64,000 bases of DNA from Prorocentrum cordatum (GCA_963575745.1 CAUYUJ010003636.1:506062-570061); one strand, 5' to 3'; shown: positions 45,015-55,129, counted from the stretch's first letter. A program made the numbers and translations. The notes: generated by a model from the letters alone, not told the origin.

Positions 45015-46238
45015 TCACTGCCACCGTCTAGGCCTTGAGGGCGGCCCGTTGTTTCTTCTTGTCGGTGTCGATGATCCCCTTGAGCTGACCTCGAGTAACT
45101 GCTCGTAGACCTTCCCTGCAGAGATCAGGGCGCCCTCTGCTGCCAACTTGCGCGCGCTCGAAGGATCCGTCATCAGCAACTTCTGAACTACCTCAGAAGG
45201 CTTCGCGGCCTGCTTCAAGAGGTCGACGCCCTCCTGCGCCGGGCGCTTGGTCACCGAGATCGTGGAGGCACGGCGCACCTGTGGAGCCATGCGCTGCAAG
45301 TCGAGGCTCACACTCGTCAAGCTGCCGTGGCAGTTCTGGAGCAGCATCACGTCGGTCTCGTCGGCGCAGTCGCCCTGGCGGGCGGACGGGGCGAATGAGG
45401 GAGAAGTCGGGTGAGGAGGAGGAGAATAACATTAAGACGTCGAAGAGGATATCTAGTCCTTGATGGACTTCCGCTCGTTCTTCGGCGTGCGCTGGGTGGT
45501 CATCCGCTCGGGCTTCTCGCCGTCCTCGATCATGCGCGCTACGCTGCCCATGAAGTTCTTCTTGTCCTTGACGTTCCACACCTCCGTGGCAACCTTCTTC
45601 GGACTGCGGCTGTCCGTGTTCTTCTTCGTCTTCAGCGAGTACTGGTAGAGGGTCTCGTCCTCGGGGTCGGTCCACACGTCTCCCTCGTCTTTTGCCTCCT
45701 GGAAGGCGTGCTTGTTGCCGTTGAAGACCGTCGCGATCATGACGTTCCTCTTCATGCTCGTGGAGAGCTCCGCGTCCTTCTTCGCGTGCTCCCTCGTGTT
45801 CACGCGCGCCAAGGCGCGGGTGTCTGGCTCGATGCTGGCCCCGTAGCCTGCGCCCCTGGGCACGTACGCGTTGATGATCTCGTTGGCCAAGCGCTCCTTC
45901 CCTTTGATCTGGCACTCCTTACTCTTGTAGAAGTCGTACGTCTTCAAGTCCTCGGGGTCGATGCTCTCCCTGGAGCTCTTGAAGGTGCGGCGCTGGGCAA
46001 GCGACGTCTGCCGTTGGTCTGGCTCGCCATCCTTGCGAGTGGCCAGCGCGGTATCCTCCTTGAACGTGGCTGGCGTGGCTTTTGACATGGAGCCGTCCAC
46101 AGCCGCAATCTGCCACATCGCCTTGCCGTCGTTTGCCGACGACCTCCTGGTCTTCGCTGCTGGGGCCGCTGCTGGGCGTTTGACAATGGTCTTCTTGGGC
46201 TTGGCGACGGTCTTCATGGGCTTGCGCTTCGGGGCCAT
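45015..46238 (-). CDS. Dinoflagellate-type basic conserved hypothetical protein, two exons
   Basis: Exon 1 runs from ATG at 46,238 to 45,459 (260 codons) and exon 2 from 45,374 to the stop at 45,015 (119 residues plus stop), with an 84-bp intron in phase 0. The N-terminus is strongly basic (MAPKRKPMKTVAKPKK, then KRPAAAP), as in many dinoflagellate nuclear proteins. The middle, ERLANEIINAYVPRGAGYGA, followed by a polar stretch with NGNKHAFQEAKDEGDVW, resembles a multicopy dinoflagellate family of unknown function with the pattern L-x-N-x-IIN-x2-VP-x4-Y. The C-terminal exon (MLLQNCHGSLTSVSLDLQRM, then SVTKRPAQEGVDLLKQAAK) is helical-looking. No catalytic motif, signal peptide or membrane segment is seen. 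A relict spliced leader lies about 58 bp upstream of the ATG, so this locus probably derives from a trans-spliced mRNA. It sits inside the 16.65-kb insertion and is the most gene-like feature of the window. Confidence 0.65.
45375..45458 (-). other. 84-bp intron, GA donor, AG acceptor
   Basis: Reading the minus strand, exon 1 ends ..ATCAAG, the intron starts GACTAG and ends CGCCAG, and exon 2 starts GGCGAC. Read-through would stop at TAG two codons into the intron. Removing it joins SIK to GDCADET in frame and continues for 119 residues. GA donors are known in dinoflagellates. A GG|AC boundary one base later is also possible. Confidence 0.55.
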
Positions 46239-46296
46239 GCTCTGACCGTGGCCCGCGGAGATCACTCTCGCGAGATGCGTCTGGTGCAAGAACTTC

Positions 46297-46318
46297 CTCG
46301 AGCCAAAATGTATACGAT
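46297..46318 (-). other. Relict dinoflagellate spliced leader
   Basis: The minus strand reads TCGTATACATTTTGGCTCGAG, against the dinoflagellate leader core CCGTAGCCATTTTGGCTCAAG. Over the 22-nt leader, 18 positions match, with ATTTTGGCTC intact. It lies 58 bp 5' of the ATG at 46,238 in sense orientation. In dinoflagellates such genomic relics mark genes made by reverse transcription of trans-spliced mRNA. Confidence 0.75.
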
Positions 46319-46319
46319 G

Positions 46320-46700
46320 TTTGTTTTCAGTTTGATTGTTTTGATATGCGTTGATGTCCTTATGTGCGCTTATTGTTTGTGGGTTGATCATTGTCTGTTG
46401 GTTGCTTATGGTTTGTGTTTTTGTTGCTTTGATTCATATTTTTTGATTGCCTTCATCCTCCCCGTCCTCGTTCTCCTCGTTCCCCCCCCCCCCCGCTTCG
46501 GCGGGCGGGTGTTTTCCTTAGGGGCGCTGTGTTTTGGGGGCGGGGAAAACCTGCGGTTCGAATATTTCAGGGCTCGCCGTGGGCACAGCCACCCGATGCG
46601 CCAGCGTCTGCGCGCGCCCGTATTCACAGGTACATGATGGGTCACCTGGAGCAGGCTCGCTAGACGCAATCTCACGTTTAAGCCTAAGTAGTAGATCACT
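46320..46700. other. Intergenic, no gene seen
   Basis: A T/G-rich stretch (46,316-46,450) followed by a run of C (about 46,480-46,495) and GC-rich DNA. It may carry the promoter or the 3' region of the upstream frame, but no motif is recognisable. Confidence 0.4.
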
Positions 46701-46702
46701 TC

Positions 46703-47116
46703 CTACGTAGCACGATTGGGCTCCTTGGCCTTCCCCAGAAACGTATCTCGAAGCCGAAGTGCCTCTGCCTTCGTCATCGGTTCTTTTTGCATGGCTGCGA
46801 AAAGGCGGTCCGCCGCTGCAAACTCCTCTGGCCTGGCCGTCGTCCAAATGTGGGTCCTCTTGTTCGTTTCGGTGAAGGCGGTCAGCTCGATGCGGGGGCG
46901 ATCCTCGTGAGTGGGGCCTGACTTCTTGGGCCGCGCGAATGATGGGCTCCGACGTCTTCTCGGCACTGCGCGCAACCTTGCGCTGCTTCTCGGCACGGGG
47001 CGCCACTGGGTGAAGGGGTTCCGCAGGGGCAGGGGGGGCGAGTCCAGCAGCGACGACTTCTGGGGCGCGGCTGGCTTCCCACGCTTGGGCACCGTGGGCG
47101 ACCGCTTGCCCTGCAA
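46703..47116 (-). CDS. Hypothetical protein or exon
   Basis: A minus-strand frame of about 137 residues ending at 46,703. The second half has natural composition (DRPRIELTAFTETNKRTHIW, then RPEEFAAADRLFAAMQKEPM). The first half is basic (GKRSPTVPKRGKPAAP). The frame's first codon is not ATG. CTTGCAG|GGC at about 47,117 looks like a splice acceptor, so this may be a 3'-terminal exon. It is on the same strand and about 400 bp upstream of the basic-protein gene's leader relic. No family is recognised. Confidence 0.35.
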   Translation of the reverse strand: MQGKRSPTVPKRGKPAAPQKSSLLDSPPLPLRNPFTQWRPVPRSSARLRAVPRRRRSPSFARPKKSGPTHEDRPRIELTAFTETNKRTHIWTTARPEEFAAADRLFAAMQKEPMTKAEALRLRDTFLGKAKEPNRAT

Positions 47117-47221
47117 GCGCTTTCGAACAGCCTATGGGGCCCCCAGGGAATTTCATACTGAAGCTTGACTTTCACACCGAAAATCTGCTAGATCCCAAGG
47201 GTGTTCACATCAAAGCCCGAC

Positions 47222-47268
47222 TAAACTAATCCTCCTCCTCCCTCCTCCCCCCACCCGCCCTCTTCCTC

Positions 47269-47303
<35 letters not shown>

Positions 47304-47525
47304 CCTCTCGCTCCTTCTCCTCCCTCCTCCCTACCTCCCACCCAGCTTCCCTGAACGAATGGGGGATGGGGGCCGTTGCAGAGCAGAGTTGCGCAAACAG
47401 GACGCTGCCGAGACGCACGGGGTGACCCATGGTTCTCCTCCTCCTCCTCCCCCCCCTCTTCCTCCTCCTCCTCCTCCTCCTCCCCCATCCTCTTCCTCCT
47501 CCTCCCTCCTCCTCCTCCCTCTCGT
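47222..47525. repeat. CCT/TCC pyrimidine microsatellite, two blocks
   Basis: (TCC)n and C-runs at 47,228-47,335 and 47,430-47,525. The long acidic or Gly-rich frames across it are artefacts. Confidence 0.9.
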
Positions 47526-47529
47526 ATTC

Positions 47530-48540
47530 TCGATCTCGGTTGAGATCCAAAACTGCGCCTCGGCAGTCGTCGTGCGGTCCTGCGGCCTCTGCCGGAGGAA
47601 GCTCGGGCCGCCCGTGATGCCCTGGAAAACGCCAGTCGCGTCGTAGATCGCCTGCGCGGCCTGCTTGTCATCGGGGTACGTGGCGGTGGAGTCGCAGATG
47701 TCGTCGCCCTTGTCCTTGCTGGTGTCGTCGTTGTCGTCGTCGCTGTCGTCGCCCTTGCCCTTGTCGCAGCCGTCGCCCTTGCAGTTGTCCTTGCCCTCGT
47801 CGCTGTCGTCGCCCTTGTCGTCGCCCCTGTCGTCGCCCTTGTCGTCCTTGGATGTCTTGGGCGGCGACTTCTGGTTGAATAACGATCTGTAGCGAACGAG
47901 CAAGGCGGAGCGCGTGTCGACGGGCGCGTCGTGCACTGGAACAATAGATTTGGCGGAAACCAAGGATGTGGCCGAATGTGCGTCATCAGATAAACATTCC
48001 TTATCACTGAGTTTCACCAGCTTGAGCGAAACGTGCACAAGGATACTGCCCGTTGCTGTCATAGCCTTCCTGAACCCGCCAGTCTTGGGGTAGCGGCGCC
48101 GCCCTGAAGGTGTAGTATGCTGGTTATCATCTTCCATCTTGAACAATCGAAGTGTGTTAAAGACGAGCCGCACGTGGTCTGCAATCTCCGTAACCCAACG
48201 AGTTTGGCAATAGTTCGCGGGGGGGCTTCTCACTATCGGGGATGGACCTCAGGATACTTGTCTCGACTTTCGGCATTGCTAATACACAGCTCTCGAATCC
48301 AATGTCTAGAAATCCTTGAAGCAAGGGCGCCACTGTTGCCATCATAGTCGGCGTCACCTTGTGCCGATCTTTCACCATGTGAGGAAAGAAAATGTCCGTC
48401 CAACTCCTGGTGCCTTTGAATTTTCCAACCACTGCCGAAATGTCATCTTGTTGAACACATGGGTTTGCAATCTCGCGGGGCTTTCTACTCTGAATGGACA
48501 TGTGGCCAGGACAGACAAAGAGCCTCAATGTGTGCTTCAA
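47530..48540 (-). pseudogene. Hypothetical protein, frameshifted at a C-run
   Basis: Two overlapping minus-strand frames with balanced composition. The upstream one (about 48,540-48,215) reads SRKPREIANPCVQQDDISAV and APLLQGFLDIGFESCVLAMP. The downstream one (about 48,215-47,560) reads CQTRWVTEIADHVRLVFNTL and ALLVRYRSLFNQKSPPK. They meet at a run of seven C near 48,218, so a 1-bp change splits what could be one protein of about 300 residues. An acidic GDDKGDD repeat follows (plus-strand TCGTCGCCCTTG units at 47,690-47,860). No ATG is evident at the N-terminus. I recognise no family; a hAT-like C-terminal fragment was considered but is unsupported. Confidence 0.35.
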
Positions 48541-48619
48541 ACGTAACGGCTACGACGTGATTGTGATGTAATGGATTCTCTCGGAATGCGTCAGGCGTGG
48601 GCCCCAACCGTTCGCTCAG

Positions 48620-49004
48620 CGTGAACCCCAAACGCACGTCCAACGAGTACCCTAAACGTGACTTCAGCGTGAACCTCAAACGTGCGGTTCGCGTGAACCC
48701 CAAACATACGTACAACGAGGACCCCAAACGTGATTTCAGCGTGAACCCCAAAAATGCGGTTAGCGTGAACCCCAAACGTACGTTCAAGGAGGACCCCAAA
48801 CGTGATTTCAGCGTGAACCCCAAACGTGCGGTTAGCGTGAACCCCAAACGTACGTTCAAGGAGGACCCTAAACGTGACTTCAGCGTGAACCCCAAACGCG
48901 CGGTCAGCGTAACCCCCAAACGTACTGTCAACGAGGACCCCAAACGTGCATTCAGCGTGAACCCCAAACGCGCGGTTAACGTGAACTCCAAACGTGTCGG
49001 CTGA
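48620..49004. repeat. 30-bp tandem repeat with 90-bp higher order, block 1
   Basis: Units of the type AACCCCAAACGTGCGGTTAG / GTGAACCCCAAACGTACG / GAGGACCCCAAACGTGAC alternate in a three-unit (90-bp) cycle. Both strands stay open (plus: VNPKRAVSVNPKRTFKEDP; minus: LTARLGFTLKSRLGSSL). The block ends in GTGTCGGCTGAATCCGC. Confidence 0.9.
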
Positions 49005-49079
49005 ATCCGCTTACCCACAGAGGGGGCTCCAGGTGTAGGATGGCGAGTTTAAGGGGCGACCTTGAGGTTGATGGGGCTT

Positions 49080-49322
49080 AGCGTGAAGCCCACACGCCTG
49101 TTCAACGAGGGCCCCAAACGTGACTTCAGCGTGAGCCCCAAACGCGCGGTTAGCGTGAACCCCAAGCGTCCGTTCAACGAGGACCCTAAACGTGACTTCA
49201 GCGTGAACCCCAAACGCGCGGTTAGCGTGACCCCCAAACGTACGTTCAACGAGAACCCCAAACGTGAATTCAGCGTGAACCCTAAACGGGCGGTCAACGT
49301 GAACTCCACACGCGTCGGCTGA
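49080..49322. repeat. 30-bp tandem repeat, block 2
   Basis: The same units and the same end sequence (CGTCGGCTGAATCCGCCT) as block 1, separated from it by about 75 bp. The whole module, including its edge, was duplicated. Confidence 0.9.
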
Positions 49323-49379
49323 ATCCGCCTGCCCACAGGGGGGTGCCAGGTGTATGCTACCATAAATCTATATACATGA

Positions 49380-49520
49380 GCGACTTTAAGGGGCTATTTT
49401 GAAGTTAAGGGGCGACTTTAAGGGGCGACTTTAAAGGGCGACTCGGTACGGAAGATAAGTTAAGGGGCGATTTAAAGGTTAAGTTTAAGTTTAAGGTTAA
49501 GGGGCGGAAAGATAAGGTTC
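49380..49520. repeat. Right subterminal repeats, TTAAGGGGCGA
   Basis: Multiple ACTTTAAGGGGCGACTTTAA / GTTAAGGGGCG motifs just inside the right end of the large insertion, mirroring those at 32,935-33,030 and 34,336-34,430. Confidence 0.7.
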
Positions 49521-49567
49521 GGAAAATTGAACTTAAGTTCTGTTCCGGAAATCAAAGGGGCCCCGAT

Positions 49568-49575
49568 CCATATGG
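49568..49575. repeat. Target-site duplication CCATATGG, right copy
   Basis: Identical to 32,910-32,917. It directly adjoins the right terminal inverted repeat, which ends CCCCGAT at 49,567. Confidence 0.75.
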
Positions 49576-52410
49576 TCCCCCTCCTCCGCCGCCTCGGCCT
49601 CTTCTGGCGCCTCTTCCCCTCGTCTGCTTTCTCTGGCGCCTCTTCCGCTTCTGTCTCCGGGGGCGCCTCTGCCCGCCACGGCGGCAGGGCCGTTCGCGTG
49701 CTGGTCTCCAGGCAGCTCCGGCTCCTGGGGCGCCTCTGGCGGTGGGAGCGGCGGCGGGGGCGCCGCATCTGCCCAGAGAGCTGGGTTGCGCAGCTCGTTT
49801 GTGCGCGCGTCAACTCCTCGTGCAAGCGCGCCACCACCGAATGCTTCGAGGAGGAGGTCTTGCACCAGCGGCTGTATGTAGCCGGTGCTGCTGTGCGCCA
49901 CGGCCTGGACGACTGGCGCAAAGGATACGTACCCTGGGCCGCTGGCACCTCCCCGGGCCGAGCGTCGGTGCACGCCAGCACTTGGACAAAGGGCCCTGTC
50001 AGCACGGGCCCTGCAAGCCGCAACGTCTCTACCGTCGGCTGCCACCAGGCCTGTGTGAGGCGGCGCTCACTCCACTGCGCCCCTTCGCTTGGGTCTAAGA
50101 GCCCGGCGGCCGCTAGCAGCAGGGGCGCGTGCGCTGCCGAATTGGCGCGTGCCTGGAGGGGCGCTTGCGGTGGGGCCCAGCCGGCGAAAGGGCTGCGTTG
50201 TGGCGGCCTCGCGGCGGTTCGCTCTGGCCCTGGTGGGGGGGCTGGCGGTGGTGGCTCTGGCCCTGGCGGGGCTGGTGGTGAGGCAGAAGGCACTTCTCTG
50301 GTCCATGCGTCTGGTTCGCACAAAGCGCACCTCCATTCGCCTTCAGCCGTGCTGGCTTCCGCGGCCCACGTGCCCGGCTCTAGGCACCTCGCGCACATCT
50401 GTTGGCCGCCCTGTGGCGCGATCGTGTCGACAGCGCAACGCGCCCCGCAGCGTGGGCAAAGCCATGACTCTCTAGCCACTGCGTGATCCTCCCGTTGGTG
50501 TCTCGTGCAGCGATCTCCGGGGACATTCCACGCGGCGGTCTGGCACTTCGGAGAATTCGGGCGGGGGGCCGAGACGTCGGCAGCAGAGCGATCGGAGCAG
50601 CGGTGGCTCTTGTGGTGGTGGTTCTTCGCCTCGCGCGTAGCTCCGAAACCCATTGTAATATGGGACGGCCTGGGCGCTGGCGTCGTGGGCCGGGAGGCGG
50701 CGGTCGGTCTATGTCCACGCCCTGCGCGGCGCGCCATGCCCGTAACTCGGCGGTGGTCGGAAGTCGGGCTCGGCACTGCGGGCACGCGGTGGCTTCGCCG
50801 AGGTGGCGGGCCAAGTCGGCTCGGCAGCCCAAGTGGAAGTGGGCGCCACAGCATGCCTCCTGTGCTGGTGTGTCCCTGCCCGCCCCATGGTGCGGGGTCA
50901 CTTCCTGGCAGACGACGCAGATGTTGGCATCTTCCGTCGGCGCTGGTGGTCGGTCCGGCTCCTCCCGCGCTGTTGCTCCCGCTTCTGCTGCCTCGCGCTG
51001 CCTGTCGCCGCGCGGGGCGAATAGGAAGCAAAGTTCCATCCGCCTTCTGGCGCCCTCCCGAAGACGGCGCCAAAGTGGTCCGGCACGGCTTGGGCGCCAA
51101 GCTGAAACCCTGCGGCTTGTAGCCGGAGCAGAGCCCGTGGCGGGGTCTCTTCCTGCGACGGGATTGGCGCCGCGCCGCCGGGTGCGTGCTCTGGCGACTC
51201 TGGTGGTGACGTCGTGTGTCTGGGGCGCGGTGTTCGGGGGCTGTCCCCGGATGCGTCTGGAGGTCCTGGGTGGCTGGCCTCGCCCACTCGAACGCCTCGG
51301 TGACCCCATCGCGCGTCGCGGCGGCTTTTGGAGGGGTTGCGCTGGTGCTGCTGCTCGTGGTGGTGCAGGTCGTGGTGGTCTTGGTCGCTGCCTTGTGCTG
51401 TGCGCTGGTGTTCTTGCGCGTGGTGCTGGTCGCGGTCGTGGGCGTTGTTGCCGCTGTGTTCCTCGTCGCGCTGGTGTTGCTGCGCGTGGTGTTGGTGGTC
51501 GCGGTGGTCGCTCTGCTGGTGCAAGGTGCTTTCTGCTGCTTCTCCTGCTGCGGCCGCCCGTCTGCGCACGGCTCTGGTGCGAGGGCTGGCCCTCTTCGCC
51601 TTTGCGCGCCAGGTAGAAGCGGTGGCCTCCGTTTCTGGGAGCTGCGGGGCTGCTGGTGTGAGCAGGGGTGGCGGGAGGGAGCAGTAGCATTGCATAGTTG
51701 GTGAGTCGGTCGGGCCCCTGTGCTTGCCTGTCGTGTAAAGCAATCTGGACTGTAGCACGGCAGCTGGCCTGGTCAATTTGGCAACAGTTTTTGTCGTGCG
51801 TGCATTGGCAGTAGCTGCAGTTCTGCGTTGCCCTTGTCGGCCCAGCGCGGGCAGGACGTGGTGATAGCATCGTGGGCTGCCACTGGACGGCAGTGGCATC
51901 CTCGTGTTGGCGACGCTCTGCGGTCCCCTTGCTGGCGTTGGCTCGGCAGCGTTCCTCTTCCGCTGGCGGGCGCGTTGGCGCGCGCCCGGCTGCAGGGTCG
52001 GGCTGTCTGTCTCCAGCGCCCCCACCCCGGCCTGCATCATGACGGCCGTGGCGCCCTCGTTTGTGTAGTCCGGTCTCGTGTTGGGTCCGAGAAGCGCGTG
52101 CAGGAGCTTTTGGATGCAACCTCGCGTGCTTGCTGTGGGTGAGTCGTGGTCGGTGTTGTGAGCTTGGTAGTCGGGGTGGTGGTTCGCTCTTCGGACTTTG
52201 CGCTGCCCCGCGTCGCGTGCCGCCTCAGGTTGAACCGGTCCTCGAGGTAGGTCTGCCGCCTGGAGAAAGCTTCCTGCTGCCGCATGGTCTCGGCATGTTC
52301 GTGGTAGGCGTGTGCCTCTCTGCTCGCTCGCTCCCTCTTCTCGGCGCGGCGTCTGGAACGACGGCGGTTCCTCGTGGCGCACCGAGTGGGCGAAGGCGAA
52401 CACCCAGCGT
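49568..52410 (-). pseudogene. A-type retroelement B: 5' half (RING-like finger, no RT)
   Basis: The minus strand, read in several frames, gives the N-terminal half of an A-type polyprotein. RRQTYLEDRFNLRRHATR (52.25 kb) is followed by CAN-encoded His/Gln/Thr repeats (51.5-51.35 kb) and RVGEASHPGPPDASG (51.28 kb). Next come FGRAPEGGWNFASYSPR and a RING-like finger (50.94-50.76 kb): CVVC, CCGAHFHLGC, CPQC, about 50 residues. Further Cys pairs (CPRCGARC, CARC, CALC) lie at 50.46-50.32 kb. Then PLLLAAAGLLDPSEGAQW, WWQPTVETL, LLLEAFGGGALARGVDARTN, and an acidic linker ending EEGDHM at the insertion edge. Several frame changes occur (for example near 50.9, 50.05 and 49.9 kb). The RT half continues as element C beyond the 16.65-kb insertion. 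Confidence 0.8.
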
Positions 52411-52424
52411 TAAGGAGTCTTGGC

Positions 52425-54440
52425 GTTTTTTTTTCCCCCTCCGCCCAAGGCAGCCGCGTTCCCCCGTCGGCCAGTCCGAGCCCCCCCCGCGCGCCCGCGG
52501 TGAGTGCGGGGCGGGGGCGCGCCCCAAAGGAGCGGGAGGTTTTCGGCCGGAGCCGGGAGGACCTCGAACCTGCCGCGGGCGGGCCTTGGCGCAGAGAGCG
52601 CCCGCGCTGCCGCGGCGTGGCGAGCAGGCTCGCTCAGCCGCCGCCTGCAGGCCGCAGCCGCCGCGCTGCCCCAGCTTCCGCCGCCGCCGTCGCGGCCGTC
52701 GGCCAGGCGGCCGCCGGCGTGGCTGCCTCCGCCCCCGCCGCTGCCGCCAGCGGCCGCCGCTGCCCGCCGCTCGCGGCGCGGTCTGCCTGTCGCGGCCTGG
52801 CCTGCCCGCCAGCCGCGCCTGGGCCTGCGCCAGCTGCCGCAGGGTTCTGAGCAGCGCCCCAGGCGCAAGGCGGCCTAGCGCCAGCTGCCTCGCCCTCCTG
52901 GCGCGCGCTGCCTCCTTCTCTGCTTCCTCGGCCGCGCCCTCTCATTCTCCGCCTCGGCGCAGCTGCGGCGGGGGTCTGGGCGTGGGGCCCGTAGGCGGGC
53001 GCGCTGTAGCCCCGTCCCACGCCCGGGAGGTGGGGCCCGCAGGCGGGTGCGCGGTAGCCCCGCCCCACCTCCCACCCCCGTTCCGCTTCTGAGGCCGGAT
53101 CGTCGCCAGCAGGCCCCTGTTCCTCTGCGTTCTTGGAGCGGGGGCCCAGGCGTGGGGCCCGCAGGCGGGCGCGCGGCAGCCCCGCCCCACGCCTGGGAGG
53201 TGGGGCCCGCAGGCGGGTGCGCGGCAGCCCCGTCCCACCTCCGGCCCCCGCTCCATTCTGGGCCCCTTCCTGGCCGTCTTCGTCGCGCTGCTGCTCGTCG
53301 CGGCCGTGGTGGTGGTGGTGGTGGTGGTGGTGGTGGTGGCGGTGCTGGTGGTGGTGCTGGTGGTGTCGGTGCTGGTGGCAGTCTTGCTGCTGGTGGAGGT
53401 GGTGGGTCGTGGTGGTGGGCCGTGCTGCTGGTGCTGGTGGCAGTTCTGCTGGCGTGGTCGTGGTGGGGTGGTGGTGGTGGTGGTGCTGGTGGCGTCGGTG
53501 CTGGTGCTGGTGGCAGTTCCGCTGCGGGTCGTTGTCGTGGTAGTCGCCGTCGTTGTGCTCGTGGTTGTGGTCGCGGTGGCGGTAGCTGCTGCGTCGCTCT
53601 GTGTCGTGGTGGTGCTGGCGCGGGCTCGGGCGTTGGTGCTGCGGGCTGTCGTCGTCGCGCTGGCTGTGGTGGTGCTGCTGCTGGTCGCCGTCTTCGCGCT
53701 GCTGGTCGCCGTGGTAGTGGTTGTGCTGGTGGCGTCGTTGCTGGTTGCTGTCGTGGTGGTTCTGCTGCTGGTGCTGTTGCTGCTGCTGCTGCTGGTCGTC
53801 GCTGCGCTGCCGTCGGTGGAGGTCGCAGTCGTCGTCGTGCTGCTGGTGGTGTTTTTGCTGGTAGCCGTCGCTAAGTTGGCGTTGTTGTCGCTGCTGGTGG
53901 CCGTGGTAGTGGTGGTGCTGGTTGTCGCCGTCGTAGTCGTAGTGGTGGTGGTGGTGCTGGTCGCTGTCGTGGTGGTTCTGCTGCTGCTGCTGGTCGTCGC
54001 GTCGCCGTTGGCAGGGGTCGCAGTCGTCGTCGTGCTGCTGGTAGCGCTTGTGCTGGTAGCCGTCGTAGTGGTCGTGGTGCTGGCGCTGCTGGTAGTCGGC
54101 CCCCGCTGCCCCTCGCGCGGGGGCCCGCGTCCTCAGGGGAGCGCCGACAAGAGGTCCCCTCGCCAGGGTGCTTCTCCGTCCGTGGCTAGCGTCTCGCTGG
54201 GCGCGTCCTCTAGCAGGCTGGCCGCAAGGGCGTCGTGAACGAAGGACAGCATGCCAGTCCACCTGTGCAGCAGCGCCGTTGTCAGCGACCCTCGGAGCGC
54301 AGCTGGCGCGCCCCTGGCCAGGGCCCGTGCCAAGACCACGAGGAACTTGCACGCTTCCTCGTCCCATCGTCCGCCCGTTTCTGCTCCAGCAACCAAGAGG
54401 TAGCTGCGCCGGGAGCCCGCGAGCTCGGGGTAGGTGGTCG
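52425..54440 (-). mobile_element. 5'-truncated A-type copy ending in poly(A)
   Basis: On the minus strand it starts inside the restriction-like domain (TTYPELAGSRRSYLLVAG, then GAETGGRWDEEACKFLVVLA) at about 54,440 and reaches a stop at 54,133. It continues as CAN triplets (54.1-53.3 kb), the GC minisatellite (53.25-52.98 kb) and GC-rich DNA, and ends with nine A at about 52,432-52,424. This is the classic shape of a 5'-truncated LINE insertion. It shows that CAN repeat, GC-rich segment and poly(A) form the 3' untranslated end of A-type elements. I found no clear target-site duplication. Confidence 0.65.
53300..54110 (-). repeat. CAN triplet repeat, 3' end of truncated copy
   Basis: On the plus strand, GTGGTGGTGCTGGTC-type triplets. 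Homologous in texture to 26.5-29.6 and 54.44-55.38 kb. Confidence 0.85.
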
Positions 54441-55081
54441 CGTTGCTGCTGCTGGTGGTTCTGCTTGTTGTTGTCGCTGTAGTTGTAGTGGCCGTCGTGG
54501 TGCTGCTGGTCGCCGGCCGTGCTGCCCCTGGTCGGCGTCGCGGTGGTGGTGATGCTGGTCGCCGTGCTGGTGGTGGGGGCATTGCTGGTCGTAGTCGTAG
54601 TGGTTGTGGTGGTGGTGGTGGTGCTGCTGCTGCTGCTGTTTGTTGTTGTCGCTGTAGTTGTATTGGTTGTCGTGGTGTTGCTGGTCGCCGTGCTGCTCCT
54701 GGTCGCCGTGGTGGTGGTGGTGGTGGTGATGGTGGTGCTGGTCGTCGTGCTGGCGGGTGTGGCGCTGCTGGTCGTAGTCGTGGTAGTTGTGGTGGTGGTC
54801 CTGCTGCTGCCGCTGCTGATGCTGCGTGTTGTCGCAGTTGTGGTAGTAATTGTCGTGGTTCTGCTGGTCGCCGTGCTGCCCCTTGTCGCCGTCGTGGTGG
54901 TGGTGGTGGTGCTGCTGCTGCTGTTGCTTGTTGTCGCAGTTGTGGTAGTAGTTGTCGTGTTTCTGCTGGTCGCCGTGCTGCCCCTGGTCGCCGTCGTGGT
55001 GGTGGTGCTGGTCGCCGTGGAAGTTGTGGTGGCGCTGCTGGTGGTAGTCGTAGTGGTTGTGGTGGTGGTGGTGGTGGTGCG

Positions 55082-55129
<48 letters not shown>

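Larger units (their letters stand above)
32918..49567. mobile_element. 16.65-kb TIR-bounded insertion splitting an RT element
   Basis: The left end reads ATCGGCGCCCCTTAGATCTG inward. The right end, reverse complemented, reads ATCGGGGCCCCTTTGATTTC, so 16 of the first 20 bases match. CCATATGG flanks both ends. Outside, the left flank (element C) and the right flank (element B) are consecutive parts of one RT polyprotein. Keeping one CCATATGG joins GDH to MGGGSPSS without a frame change. Inside both ends are reiterated TAAGGGGC/GATCTAAGG motifs, as in subterminal repeats of cut-and-paste transposons. An 8-bp duplication fits hAT-like elements (known for that superfamily), but no DDE catalytic domain was identified with confidence. 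The interior holds a LINE, a transposase-like ORF, a fold-back repeat and a basic-protein gene, probably accumulated by nesting. Confidence 0.75.

Noticed and set aside
47530-48540. hAT transposase C-terminus, prompted by the 8-bp duplication of the enclosing insertion
   Set aside because: Only a TRW-like tripeptide supports it. No dimerisation motif or catalytic residues could be placed.
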